From: Dipteris shenzhenensis
Taxonomy: Eukaryota > Polypodiophyta > Polypodiopsida > Gleicheniales
Direction: 5' to 3' (one strand)
NCBI GenBank assembly: GCA_047967505.1
Contig: CM106539.1
Length of the DNA: 64,000 nucleotides
The notes below the pieces were generated by a model. That model ran no database searches, was not told where the DNA came from, and was given only the letters and a program-made list of their open reading frames with translations. The translations under genes were made by a program, and so were the position numbers. Below, piece by piece: positions 46,014 to 56,873 of this stretch (positions are counted from its first letter, which is position 1; each line of letters starts with the position of its first letter).

Positions 46014-48090
46014 CATATTTTTCGGGACTTTCTTGGAATTCTTCCTCGATCACTTGCCCCCCTCTCCCAACGGCTCGGACAGGCCTGTCGCGGCCCGTCC
46101 AATGCACATTGTTTTATGATCTCAAATCATTTCTCGGACGTCGAGGGTCCCACAGCGGCCCCACAGCGGGAGGCATCAACCGAAATGTCGAGTTTTCACA
46201 TTTTACAAGTAATATTTCTACATCTTAGTTTCGTAATTTAATTTAGTGAAATCTCACGTTGGATGTCCATTTCCAATCAACTCTCGACCTTAACAATAAG
46301 TATGAAACTAGCAAAATTTTAATAAAGCTCTAATAATGTGAATTTTCAAGTTGTAAATTGAATTGGTTTTTTGTCATGGCATTTTTTAATATGAAAATTA
46401 AAAAATGTTACTCTCGATATCATGCTCATCGGACCTATTATTAAAAGTTACAATTTTTACAAATAAGTAGACGCACTATGTACCTTTCATGTGCCTATCT
46501 ATATTCATGTGAATTAAATAGATTTAAAAACTCTCATAGGTTTAAAATCCTCTTCAGGTGAGCCCACATACATATTTTTGAGTCTACTCCCTATACAAGG
46601 ATGATCTAGGATGCATGCTCGGGAGAAATCTTGTTCTCTTGTATCTCAATAGCATGTTAGAATCACCTTATCAAAATTTTGTCAAACATCATACCGCAAC
46701 CTCATTGTAGGCAAGTAAAAACCATTTTATGACCCTAAGCTTCATTACGCTCTAAGAAGCCTTCCCCATCAGCACACGTAATTGGCCTCTTATCACTAGG
46801 GCTCACAAGTCAAATAAAACTTTGAGATCTAATATTAAGTGCTTTTAAGAAGAGCCTGGATGTACCATCTGATGGTAAAGGATTAACTTTTATATTTTCT
46901 AATAGGGAAGGTTCTACGTGGCACTCAGAGGAGAGTCAAGTTCTAGGAAAAGGAGGGCTCCATGTGGCGAAGAGAGAGAGAGGAGAGAGAGGAGTCCATC
47001 GTAGACGGGTCCATTTACTTGTCCTCTTAAAAAGCACCCTCACAACCATTGGCTTGCAAATGATATGTTGAACATGCACATATTCTTGATATCGAACTTT
47101 GTATTAGATTTTCCTCACATGATGTAGTCTCTTTTTTCCCTTGAAAAGAAACTATCATGAACTTGCATTATTTGGGTAAGACAAGGTCTCCAAGGGGTAC
47201 ACCTTTAAGAAACCCTAGATACGACGTGCATTCAAGGGGTACTTAAAAAACACCTTATCTTTAAATTTTGTATTGATAAAAAGACCCCATTTTTGCTATA
47301 CAAGCTTACTGATTTTTTCAAATTTCAATTAAAATCCCCAAATGTAAATATATTTCTATAAATTTACCTTAAATTTTTTAAAAACCCCCTCCATTCGAAC
47401 TCAAGTGGTACACGTACACATTTTGGGTGGACTCCCCTGGCATTAGTCTCTTTCCATCTTCTCCAAGCAAACTTACATCTCGCTTAGGTAGACTGAAGGG
47501 AGGTATTTGCTTAAAGTCAAAGTGCGGATCGGCAATAGGTATTAGCGTTTCTCACTATGACAATGGCCCTACTGCCTTATCATAATGCAACACGTGCTTC
47601 TTCTCCTTTTGAAGTTTGCATGATGTAATTATATAATGCACTTTTGAGTGAATCAATGACAAGATCAAGATCATGCAAGGCTAGGATGTCTATACAAGAA
47701 TGGAAAGTCACCAATAAAAAGTAATCCACTTTCTTAAGTAATCCACTTTCTTCTACTCAAAATTTTCATAACTATCTTTCCAATAGTTTATCAGATAAGA
47801 AATTACTTATTATGAATTTCTATTTCATTAAAAAAGAAAACCCTCAAGAGAGGGATAGGAAGTCTACTATGTATAACATAGAAATAAGAAATAGGCTAAG
47901 TCTAATTTCATCAATGCAAATACCACTTTCTCATAACAATCATAATGTTTATAAAGCTAGAAGAAAAAGAATAAAAACACTTATTTCATTAATTTTGGAC
48001 TTGTCAATGTACAAATTCATTTTTACATATACTTTTGGACTAGTTTTCAGATAAAATTTAAGAAAAACCCAATCTTCAAAGCACATATAA
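46014..48090. other. AT-rich intergenic sequence
   Basis: No coding region, RNA gene or transposon domain recognised. A purine-rich GAGAGAGAGAGG patch occurs near 46970. ORFs up to 80 codons are compatible with chance in AT-rich DNA. Confidence 0.5.
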
Positions 48091-48169
48091 AAACATAAAA
48101 ACAAGCATTTTTTAATATATTTTTTAAGGACATGAAACTAAAATTATAAAATTTAACGCAACCTAGATA

Positions 48170-48480
48170 CGTTACATGAAAAAATAAGATTCAGTAGTTG
48201 TAAACTCTCTTAATATTTAATGGTGTTAATAGACACCTTCAAAAGTTACAGTATTAAAGAAACTCTCACCATATTTATAATAGAATTTGACAAACACCAA
48301 AAGTTACAATAAGCCTGAGATAAGTTACACAAAAAAGAGTGGTTCAGTAATTGTAAACTCTCTTAATATTTATAATAATGTTTAGGAAACACTTTCAAAA
48401 GTTACAAGTGGAAGTAGCAAACTCTCACAATATTTATAAAGGTGTTGAAAAACACCAAAAGTTACAATAAGCCTCTCACC
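48170..48480. repeat. 153-bp tandem repeat built of two similar halves
   Basis: GTTACA(T/C) followed by TTGTAAACTCTCTTAATATTTA occurs at 48171 and 48324 (period 153). Within each unit a second ACTCTCACCATATTTATAA-type half adds CACCAAAAGTTACAATAAGC. AT-rich and non-coding. Confidence 0.7.
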
Positions 48481-48494
48481 GGAAGGCAAATCTA

Positions 48495-49038
48495 TTTTTA
48501 AGACTGTAGCCAATTCAACCCATTCAAGAGCTGAGCTCATCTCATCCTCATCGATGTAGTTAAAATTATAGAAGAGAAGTAAGGATTGATGAATTTTCTA
48601 TTTTCAAGACTTTAGTCTAAATTCAACCCATTCAAGAGCTGAGCTCATCTCATCCTCATCGATGTAGTTAAAATTATAGAATAGAAGTAAGGATTGATGA
48701 ATTTTCTCCTGCACAACACTTTGTTTATTCCGAATGGCTTGCACTTCTTAGGGTGGAAATCTTCCATAATGAGCCACACACGAAGATATCTCACTTTGAA
48801 AGTCTATCAGCTCTCTCCTATATGACTACAATTTATCTATTTCAATAGTAGCCATAATTATTTTTCTTTTCTCTTCCTTCTCTAAGCCCTTCTGACAAGC
48901 AAAATCATCCTTCTCGTACTGGGTTAATGGAGCTGGATTTTGCTTTCTCTCCTCTCTCTTTCCTTGGTTCTCAGCAATCCATAATTTGATGCTACTAATG
49001 GCTTGCTCGACAGAATCGATTACCTTAAAAAGGTCCAT
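48495..49038 (-). pseudogene. Unknown helical protein gene, paralogue of 50137 gene, duplicated 3' exon
   Basis: One minus-strand frame from ATG 49038 reads MDLFKVIDSVEQAISSIK, LTQYEKDDFACQKGLEKEE, then past a TAG ELIDFQSEISSCVAHYGRF, past a TAA to SLLLFYNFNYIDEDEMSS with ALEWVE. The last block is present twice because of a 108-bp tandem duplication (about 48500-48715). The plus-strand gene at 50137 has the same order of blocks (MDVLGIVGDVEFGINSL; LTQMEREEFNAQRRIEREE; DLLDFLSNLCYRSTRYGRF; NYVDDTEVESVEDWIVE). The family is unknown to me; the protein looks wholly helical and charged. In-frame stops suggest a pseudogene unless spliced. Confidence 0.6.
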
Positions 49039-49046
49039 AAAAATGA

Positions 49047-49418
49047 GAGGAGGAAGGTAACGAGAGTGAGGAAGGTAACTAGAGGAGGTAAGGCAAGATG
49101 AAAGGAGTATGCTTGAGAAGAGGAGGTAAGGCTACAAGCAAGATGGAAGGAGCAAGCTTGAGGAGAGGAGTAAGGTAAGAAGAGCAAAGTGGAAGAAGTG
49201 TTTGCTGCAGGTGAGATATAGAAGACGAACAAGAGGAGGAAGGTAACGAGAGTGAGGAAGGTAACTAGAGGAGGTAAGGCAAGATGAAAGGAGTATGCTT
49301 GAGAAGAGGAAGTGAGGCTACGGGCAAGATGGAAGGAGCAAGCTTGAGGAGAGGAGTAAGGTAAGAAGAGCAAAGTGAAAGAAGTGTTTGCTGCAGGTGA
49401 GATATAGAAGACGAATGA
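49047..49418. repeat. 186-bp tandem duplication upstream of the 49038 start
   Basis: GGTAACGAGAGTGAGGAAGG begins at 49056 and again at 49242 (period 186). The two units are nearly identical across their length and purine-rich. They lie immediately 5' of the minus-strand unknown gene and would be its leader or promoter. ORFs on the opposite strand are duplication artefacts. Confidence 0.85.
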
Positions 49419-49499
49419 CTACTAGGGGATTTATAGAATTGTAGACTCATAATGTGGGATGAAAGATTTAGAATAAAGAATTGGTAGAGGCTGAGATGA

Positions 49500-50040
49500 C
49501 TAGATTATTCGAAGTAACAGATGAAGACCATAATGCGAGACATGTGAGACATGTAAGATAGTGAGTACATTGAAATCTATAAAATAAAATGATGGGATGC
49601 AAGACCGTAATGCGAGACATTTGAGACATGTAAGACACTGATCAGTACATTGAAATCTATAAAATAAAATGATGGAACACAAGAATGATATAATTATTAG
49701 AATCTCATCATGAGATATTTTTTTAATATAATATAAGTTAGACTTGCTAATGCAAGACCGTAATGTGAGACATGTGAGATGATAGATTTTGAGTACATTG
49801 AAATCTATAAAATAAAGTGATGGAACATAAGAATGATATAATTATTAGATTCTCATCATAAGATATTTATTGTATATAATAAATTAGACTTTCAAAAAAA
49901 TAAAACCGATTTAATAAATTTAGAGAGGTGAGTTGTTCATTGAGTGAAGTAAAAAATAAAAGACCATAAATGTGAGAGACACATGAGATGATAGATTTTA
50001 AATCGGTTTAAATCTATGAAATAAAGTGATTGAAGACAAG
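49500..50040. repeat. Degenerate tandem repeats with GAGACATGTGAGA and ATTGAAATCTATAAAATAAA
   Basis: Copies start near 49525, 49609, 49760 and 49970. Each pairs a GCGAGACATGTGAGA-like word with an AATCTATAAAATAAA-like word and a variable AT-rich insert. Non-coding; lies between the two divergent unknown paralogues. Confidence 0.65.
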
Positions 50041-50136
50041 AATAATATAATTAGACTCCCTTCTTTCATCCATCCTAGTCCTTCTACAAGCACATTCTTC
50101 GTTTATCACTCTTAATTTATCATCTCTCCACCCACC

Positions 50137-51000
50137 ATGGATGTCCTTGGCATCGTCGGAGACGTGGAGTTTGGAATTAACAGTCTCAGACAATGGGTTG
50201 CTGACCAAGGAGCAAGGAGAGATGTAAGAATTTGACAAGACTCTCCACTCACACAGATGGAGAGAGAGGAATTCAATGCACAGAGGCGGATAGAGAGGGA
50301 GGAGACTCAGAAGATAGCAGAGAGCGAAAGACTTTTACAATGTATTATAAAAGCATGACAAGATCTCTTGGACTTCTTAAGCAACCTATGTTATCGAAGC
50401 ACTCGGTATGGCCGATTTGATCAAGATGCTAAAAGAACAATAAAGGCCTCCCAAAGAGATTATAAAGAAACAATCTGTGGCTGTTTGAATTTCTTCCTTC
50501 ATTGTAATTATGTTGATGATACAGAAGTGGAGTCCGTGGAAGATTGGATTGTTGAGAAGATAAGAGATACTAATGATGAGATCTTCTAGTGTGATCTCGG
50601 CCTCTGTGGCCTGTCCAGTGACTATTTGAATTTCTTCCTTCATTGTAATTACGTTGACGATATGGAAGTGGAGTCCGTGGAAGATTGGATTGTTGAGAAG
50701 ATAAGAGATACTAATGATGAGATCTTCTATTGTGATCTCGGCCTTTGTGGCCTGTCCATCATGATTGCTTGAATTTCTTCCTTCATTGTAATTATGTTGA
50801 GGATATGAACGTGGAGTCTGCGGCCTATCCATCATGATTGCTCGAATTTCTTTCTTCATTGTAATTATGTTGAGGATTTGGACGTGGAGTCTGTGGAAGA
50901 TTGGATTGTTGAGAAGATAAGAGATACTAATTATGAGATTGTGGAAGATTGGATTGTTGAGAAGATAAGAGATACTAATTATGAGATCTTCTAGTGTGAT
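50137..51000 (+). pseudogene. Unknown helical protein gene with multiplied 3' exon
   Basis: One frame from ATG 50137 reads MDVLGIVGDVEFGINSLRQW and continues to FLHCNYVDDTEVESVEDW and IVEKIRDTNDEIF, stopping at 50587. Two TGA codons interrupt it (after VRI and IIKA), both in the context TGACAAGA as expected from CGA Arg. The terminal NYVDD..DWIVEKIRDTN module then recurs at about 50638, partly at 50771 and 50844, with an internal 57-bp duplication near 50890-50990, and once more at 51888-52066. Unknown family; colinear with the minus-strand gene at 48495-49038. Divergent orientation with 1.1 kb between the starts suggests an inverted duplication. Confidence 0.55.
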
Positions 51001-52890
51001 CTTGGTCTCTATGGCTTGTAATAGTTTTATATTCTCTGCAACAAGTCTGGTAGGGCTAAGTAGATCATATTAGAATTGCTAATACAATTTATTCTTTTAG
51101 AATTGCTAATACAATAATAATACAAATTGTCAATGAATAAATATCATAAGTAAATATCCTAATGTATTGTAACATTTAACATAAGTTTAAAAAACACTAT
51201 CATTAGTCAATACAAATAAGATAAAAATATTCAAGGACTCATGTTTCTTTCTACATGTTTTACAACCGAATAGAGTCTGATGAGTCCTCTTGACGCTGTG
51301 ATTCTTTAAGAGTACATTGAGTCTCTACTTCTTGTGTGGATGGTGTACATTGAGATTCTACTTCTGGTGCAATTGGGATAGACTCAATCTCTTCCTCCTT
51401 TGCAAGATGTGATGTTGTAGATGCACATTGAGTCTCTACTTCTTGTGTAGGAAGAATGCATTGAGTCTCTAATTCAAGTGGAGACTGTAATGATTCTACT
51501 TGAGGCTGTGATGTAGAAGGAGACTGAATTGTCTCTTGTTTTTCTTTGGCTCCCTCAGGTTCTTCATTGAGTCCATCATGTTGTTTCCCAATGTAGTGAA
51601 CAGTCTTAGCCATAAAATCTTGTAGCTCAAGCTTTGTATATGCTTCGATTGAGACATGTTCAAAAATTTCATTGAGGAATAACATGAAGTTGTAGGCAAT
51701 TCTCCACCCACTACTAAACTTGTCTTTCTGCTCCACTGCGAGGCATGTCTGGAAATTTGGTTGGTCTTGATGCTCCCTGATTTTCATAATTGCAAATACT
51801 AACTTGTTTACAGACCTATCCATCATGACATATGACAAAGTGAATTTGTGTAGTAAATAATAAGATGCATGTTCATAATGATTTGTGGAGTCCGCGGCCT
51901 ATCCATCATGATTGCTCGAATTTCTTTCTTCATTGTCATTATGTTGAGGATATGGACATGGAGTCTGTGGAAGATTGGATTGTTGAGAAGATAAGAGATA
52001 CTAATTATGAGATTGTGGAAGATTGGATTGTTGAGAAGATAAGAGATACTAATTATGAGATCTTCTAGTGTGATCTTGGTCTCTATGGCTTGTAATAGTT
52101 TTGTATTCTCTGCAACAAGTCTGGTAGGGCTGAGTAGATCATATTAGAATTGCTAATACAATAATAATACAAATTGTCAATGAATAAATATCATAAGTAA
52201 ATATCCTAATTTATTGTAACATTTAACATAAGTTTAAAAAACACTATCATTAGTCAATACAAACAAGATAAAAATATTCAAGGACTCATGTTTCTTTCTA
52301 CATGTTTTACAACCGAATAGAGTCTGATGAGTCCTCTTGACGCTGTGATTCTCTAAGAGTACATTGAGTCTCTACTTCTTGTGTGGATGGTGTACATTGA
52401 GATTCTACTTCTGGTGCAATCGGGATAGACTCAATCTCTTCCTCCTTTGTAAGATGTGATGTTGTAGATGCACATTGAGTCTCTACTTCTTGTGTAGGAA
52501 GAATGCATTGAGTCTCTAATTCAAGTGGAGACTGTAATGATTCTACTTGAGGCTGTGATGTAGAAGGAGACTGAATTGTCTCTTGTTTTTCTTTGGCTCC
52601 CTCAGGTTCTTCATTGAGTCCATCATGTTGTTTCCCAATGTAGTGAACAGTCTTAGCCATAAAATCTTGTAGCTCGAGCTTTGTATATGCTTCTATTGAG
52701 ACATGTTCAAAAATTTCATTGAGGAACAACATGAAGTTGTAGGCAATTCTCCACCCACTACTAAACTTGTCTTTCTGCTCCACTGCGAGGCGTGTCTGGA
52801 AATTTGGTTGGTCTTGATGCTCCTTGATTTTCATAATTGCAAATACTAACTTGTTTACAGACCTATCCATCATGACATATGACATGTTCA
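50815..52890. repeat. 1074-bp tandem segmental duplication
   Basis: CGGCCTATCCATCATGATTG starts at 50821 and 51895 (period 1074). Units 50815-51885 and 51888-52890 are almost identical apart from scattered substitutions and a roughly 26-base deletion near 52155 (ATTCTTTTAGAATTGC region). Each unit carries a plus-strand DWIVEKIRDTN module and a minus-strand ORF of about 190-200 codons. The high similarity points to a recent event. Confidence 0.9.
51260..51838 (-). CDS. Unknown protein, terminal exon copy 2 of the 51-57 kb gene
   Basis: The 192-codon open frame starts MSYVMMDRSVNKLVFAIMK, passes DKFSSGWRIAYNFMLFLNEIF and ends in a polar tail. The tail repeats VETQC or VESQC phrases with Ser/Thr/Gln spacing (ETQCILPTQEVETQC). 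It is a duplicate of 52307-52912. A distant version of its first half occurs at about 53700-53830 (GAIDALMQMEGDL, SCGWRVGYNSFLLL). Family unrecognised. The duplicated unit lacks obvious upstream exons of its own, so it may be an alternative last exon or a dead copy. Confidence 0.45.
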   Translation of the reverse strand: MSYVMMDRSVNKLVFAIMKIREHQDQPNFQTCLAVEQKDKFSSGWRIAYNFMLFLNEIFEHVSIEAYTKLELQDFMAKTVHYIGKQHDGLNEEPEGAKEKQETIQSPSTSQPQVESLQSPLELETQCILPTQEVETQCASTTSHLAKEEEIESIPIAPEVESQCTPSTQEVETQCTLKESQRQEDSSDSIRL

Positions 52891-52912
52891 TAATGATTTG
52901 ATACAAGAACAC
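52307..52912 (-). CDS. Unknown protein, terminal exon of the 51-57 kb gene
   Basis: The 201-codon frame is nearly identical to 51260-51838. It begins MFLYQIIMNMSYVMMDRSVN, followed by the SSGWRIAYNFMLFLNEIF block and the VETQC/VESQC repeat tail ending DSSDSIRL. On the minus strand it follows the repeated exon sets at 52930-54610 and probably forms the 3' end of that gene. Frame conservation between the two copies suggests constraint or very recent duplication. I cannot tell which. Confidence 0.45.
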   Translation of the reverse strand: MFLYQIIMNMSYVMMDRSVNKLVFAIMKIKEHQDQPNFQTRLAVEQKDKFSSGWRIAYNFMLFLNEIFEHVSIEAYTKLELQDFMAKTVHYIGKQHDGLNEEPEGAKEKQETIQSPSTSQPQVESLQSPLELETQCILPTQEVETQCASTTSHLTKEEEIESIPIAPEVESQCTPSTQEVETQCTLRESQRQEDSSDSIRL

Positions 52913-52929
52913 TTACTTAAACACCTCGT

Positions 52930-54609
52930 GAAAGCTTGTAAATGAATTGACAAACCAACAATGGTTGTCATCAAGATCCCATACTATCAGGCTCCAATGT
53001 GATCTACATCACCAATAAAGAGCGATAAGATTTATCACAATATTAAGTATTAATTGACACAATATTACAAATAAAAGAGTAAAAGAAAGATTGAGACGAT
53101 ACTTACTTCTCATAATATGGCATAAAGATAACTAGCATGCCATCCAAATCTAAAGTTTGTAGCATTAAACAAACATCATCTACTGTCTTCTTGGTATCAC
53201 TAAGTACAGTTGAAAGGAGAGAATCGAGCATACACACGTGATTCTATACTAATCTAGGAAAGTGAGATATAATCGTACTGCAGCAATAAATAAACAAATG
53301 TTAGAAGCAGATTGAATCAAATGATTGAAGTATCAAGCCAAGAGATGTTCATATCAAACCTGAGGATGGCCATCATGACTTTGTCATTAGCCTCTTTCAA
53401 AGGGTCGGAGAGAATTGTAACTTCCTCACTACCAAATGTCAAACACGAGGTTGCTTGCTAATGATAACCCTAACCTCAAAAGAGCTCCCCATTTCGTCTA
53501 ATACAGTGGTTACATTAGGACAACTTATGGGCGTAGCAACCAATGTTTCCTCTAGATGCTCCACCACGTTATCAATAAATGCCTTAATGATAGATGACAT
53601 AAATGCATATAGATGCAAGTCTGTATATGTCGACAATGAGGTTTCACTGCCGCTCAAATTAAAAATTTAAGCAAGGAGCAAAAAGCTGTTATATCCGACT
53701 CTCCACCCACAACTGTGGTCATCATTCTGCTTCCTTGCAGGGCATGTTACATACTATATTTGATCTTTTAAGTCACCTTCCATTTGCATAAGTGCATCTA
53801 TAGCACCTACCAACTTTCGAGCTGATCTACACATCAAAATAGAAAACATAAATGAATGTGCGCATTGCATAGGATGCATCTCATTGACATAATTATGACA
53901 CAAGTAGGTTATACTTACTCTGACACACTGCCATGGATAGATGCTATTGAATTGTCAAAGAAACATTGCTTGGCTAAGATGTCCACAATCACCAAGCTCC
54001 AATGCGAGCTACATTATCAATTAAGAATGATTATTATTTGATATAATCCTCCACAATGTAAGAGATAAGCTAAGTAGGGATTGATACTCACTCCTCGTGA
54101 TATGCAATAAAGATAACTCACGCTGCAGTCAAATCAATAGATTGCAACCACTTAAAAACATCATCTATGGTCTTCTGTTTATTCCTAAGTACACTAGAAA
54201 CAAGAGGATCGACCATATATGCACATCTCTGTATATATAGGGGAAGCTGTTCTAAAACCATACTGCAATAAAAAGAAAAGAATATTAGTTCATTTGATCC
54301 AATGGAAATACAAAAGCATAAAGTCAATAAAAAGTTTGTGTCAAACTTGAGGATGGCTATTATGACCTTGTTATTAACCTCTTTCTTGAAGTTTATAAGG
54401 ATTGAAATGTCCTCTTCATCGAATAGAAAAGCAAGAAGTTGTTCTCAAACTTGAAACCTAACTTGAAATGACCTCTCCATTTGCTGCAAGGTATGATTAT
54501 TTTCTAGAGTCATCCGATGGATAGCCAGAGCAGCTTTGCTTTCTTGAGATGAGCTTTCTATATTCTCTACTCCAGCTATGTCCTCCTTATCCTCCTCCTT
54601 TCCCTTCTC
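52930..54609 (-). pseudogene. Repeated exon sets of unknown gene
   Basis: One exon (54609-54352) reads GKEEDKEDIAGVENIESSSQ and continues with one TGA to KKEVNNKVIIAILK. Two homologous sets follow. Set 1 (about 54260-53440) has MVDPLVSSVLRNKQKTIDDV, SWGWRVGYNS-like SCGWRVGYNSFLLL and SETSLSTYTDLHLYAFMSSI. Set 2 (about 53270-52310) has MLDSLLSTVLSDTKKTVDDV, LDLDGMLVIFMPYYEK and the 52307-52912 terminal block. Order and spacing match, so an intron-containing segment of about 1 kb was duplicated long ago. Stops occur in several pieces (for example FLLLA*IFN). No known domain. Confidence 0.45.
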
Positions 54610-54705
54610 CTATAAAACGATAAAATAATTATGAGATTAAAATTTTTAATTAATTATAAATTTAAAAAGGCCTTTAAATGAATAAAGAAAATTAAACATA
54701 AGTTT

Positions 54706-56873
54706 TCATACCTCTAGATATCTTCGTGGTCTTTTTATGTAACCTTCTGAGGCAAGGTCAGTGTCATATCCATCTTCTTTAGCTTCCTTACTATCGCTGG
54801 TGTCCTCACTATCATATCCAGAGCTTTCAGCATTTTCATCATCTTTCTTACTCTCGTCATACATGGCCATCTCTATGTCAGCATCCTCTTCATGTAAGAT
54901 CAGACTTTTCTTATCATACTTTATTGTGAGAGAAGCCACGGTATCAAGGTATTCCAAGCAAGCAGGGCTCTCAATAATGTTTACATGGTGTCCTTTTCTT
55001 ATAAGAGCTTGAAACAAATGTCCCATTCAACACAATGTGACTTCCCATCTAGACGGCAGCGAAAATTCCATCATACTAATTAAAAGATCAGCACTTTTTG
55101 TTGGCCTTTCATAGTGATTTGTGTTATGATGGAGGGGACTTGGAGCTTCATGCTCTTCCAGTAGTAGTTGCAATCTCTTTGCATTCCCTCTTATGTTGTT
55201 CTGTAAGGAGTGATCATTGTAAGGGCTCTTCATGCACAAGAAAAAGGTTTCAAGACTCTGTATCTTGAGACCGCATTCTCTCTTATCCCTTTTTCTTGGA
55301 GCCTCATATGTGACATCTCCCTTCTCACATGCAAGACACACGTCTTTGATCTGATGAAAAACTTCATCACTATGGAAAAGTATGCTTTTGTAGTCTTGAT
55401 ACCTATCCCTTACTGTCTTAAAGCTTGTAATCACCTCTGCTCTTTCCTACTTTCCCCTTGGTACAATGGCACTCAAGCATGTGTAGAAGTCAACAAGATT
55501 ATCTGCTTCCACTTTAGTTGTATTTCTTTTAAGAGTGGTCACAGGAGAATGAAACTTTCTCCATATGGTCCTAGCTTTGAGCAACATCTCTGAAGTGGAG
55601 GTGATCTTTCATAGTGCATAAATGTCATGATTAAGTCTTTCCGATTTAATCAAATATTTTTTCTCGTTCTTGAAGATACAAATGCATGCAAAATAGTAGT
55701 GAAATTGAGGCACACTCGCGAAGGTTTGATAAGTAATTTCTCCTTTATTGTATGCCTCTCTAGAGCACTCATTACAAGCATAGGCATAGTGCTGACCATC
55801 TATTGCCTCAAATGTGCAATGAGCTAAGAAATTTCTCTTGGCATCCTTTATATGTCGTTTTGGATCATTCACTGAACTTTGTCCTTCTTGAAGTGAGGGA
55901 ACTTGTTTTCCGAGGGACTTAGTGAATTGCATCTCAAAATCTATAGGCTGAGAGAAATTGATGGATTGACTATAATCTCCTCTGACTGGCCAAAATGCCC
56001 TTGGACGGAGTACCATATTAGAAACAACTGGTTTTTTTCCATCAATCAAAGCCTGAAAAATCTTTTCAGCATAGACAATATCTAAGGTCCTGCTGTTGGT
56101 GAAGACACTTGCTTTGACTGCCGTTGAAGCATGTATAACTTGAGTCTTCTGGCCCCATATTGTCCTGTCTCCACCAATTCAGTTCCTGTCTCAGATGTAG
56201 ATCCCTTGTAAGCATCCATGTGTACAAGACCCTCATCCAATGCTACAATGTGTTTTGTCTCATCCACTCCAGTTCCTCTCTCATTTGTATTACCATGAAC
56301 CAGGTCTACATGGTGTGTCTCATCACTTCCTTTCTCATGTGTGGATTCTTGCACCTTAGGTCCCTCCAATGAAGTTGAACCTCGTTCAATGACACCCTGA
56401 AAGTATTCAAGGATAATCTTTGACTGCATTTTTCTTGCTTCCTCAATGGGAAATTCCTCCCACACATGTTGGAGGATCTCCAATGCAGGAACCAATTCAG
56501 GAAATCTAGGTGCTTTTGGCGGCGGCATCACAAAGTGCATTGCATCTTTCTTAGAAAGAAGAAACAATCTGTTGCTCATTCTTGACTTTGTGTAAATCAT
56601 CATTGTACTGCTATCTTTTTCAATTTTTATTCCTAGTAAGGTGCCCCCTTGAATCAAATTGCTCTTTGAGAAAGATACATTTGATGCCCACTCATCTTTC
56701 TCCAACTCTCTCTTTGTCATCACTAGAATGAGATTTCCTTTACTTAATACCAAGAACCATGCTTTCTTTGTTGTGTCAACAATGGTCCAGTTTGTGAAGT
56801 CCTTTGGGGCATAAATTCTTCCATTGTATTTCAGTGTCATACCATTGACAAATGCTATAGCCTCAAGATCCAT
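54706..56873 (-). pseudogene. Unknown protein, 5' part of the 51-57 kb gene, mostly open
   Basis: From ATG 56873 a 263-codon frame begins MDLEAIAFVNGMTLKYNGRI and includes PPPKAPRFPELVPALEILQ. A frame change near 56110 leads into a second frame (STAVKASVFTNSRTLDIVYA) that runs to 54712. It is broken only by TGA at 55609-55611, TAG near 55449 and TGA at 55027-55029 (WEVTLC*MGHLFQALIRKG). It contains a cysteine cluster (AYACNECSREAYNKG; FACICIF) and an acidic C-terminus. A donor at 54711 (CTAGAG|GTATGA) and acceptor at 54610 join it to the next exon in phase. The few defects over about 700 codons suggest recent loss of function or sequencing errors. Family unrecognised. Confidence 0.5.

Noticed and set aside
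50137-50589. UGA recoding as selenocysteine or another amino acid
   Set aside because: Land plants lack selenocysteine insertion, and both TGA codons are simply explained by CGA to TGA transitions.
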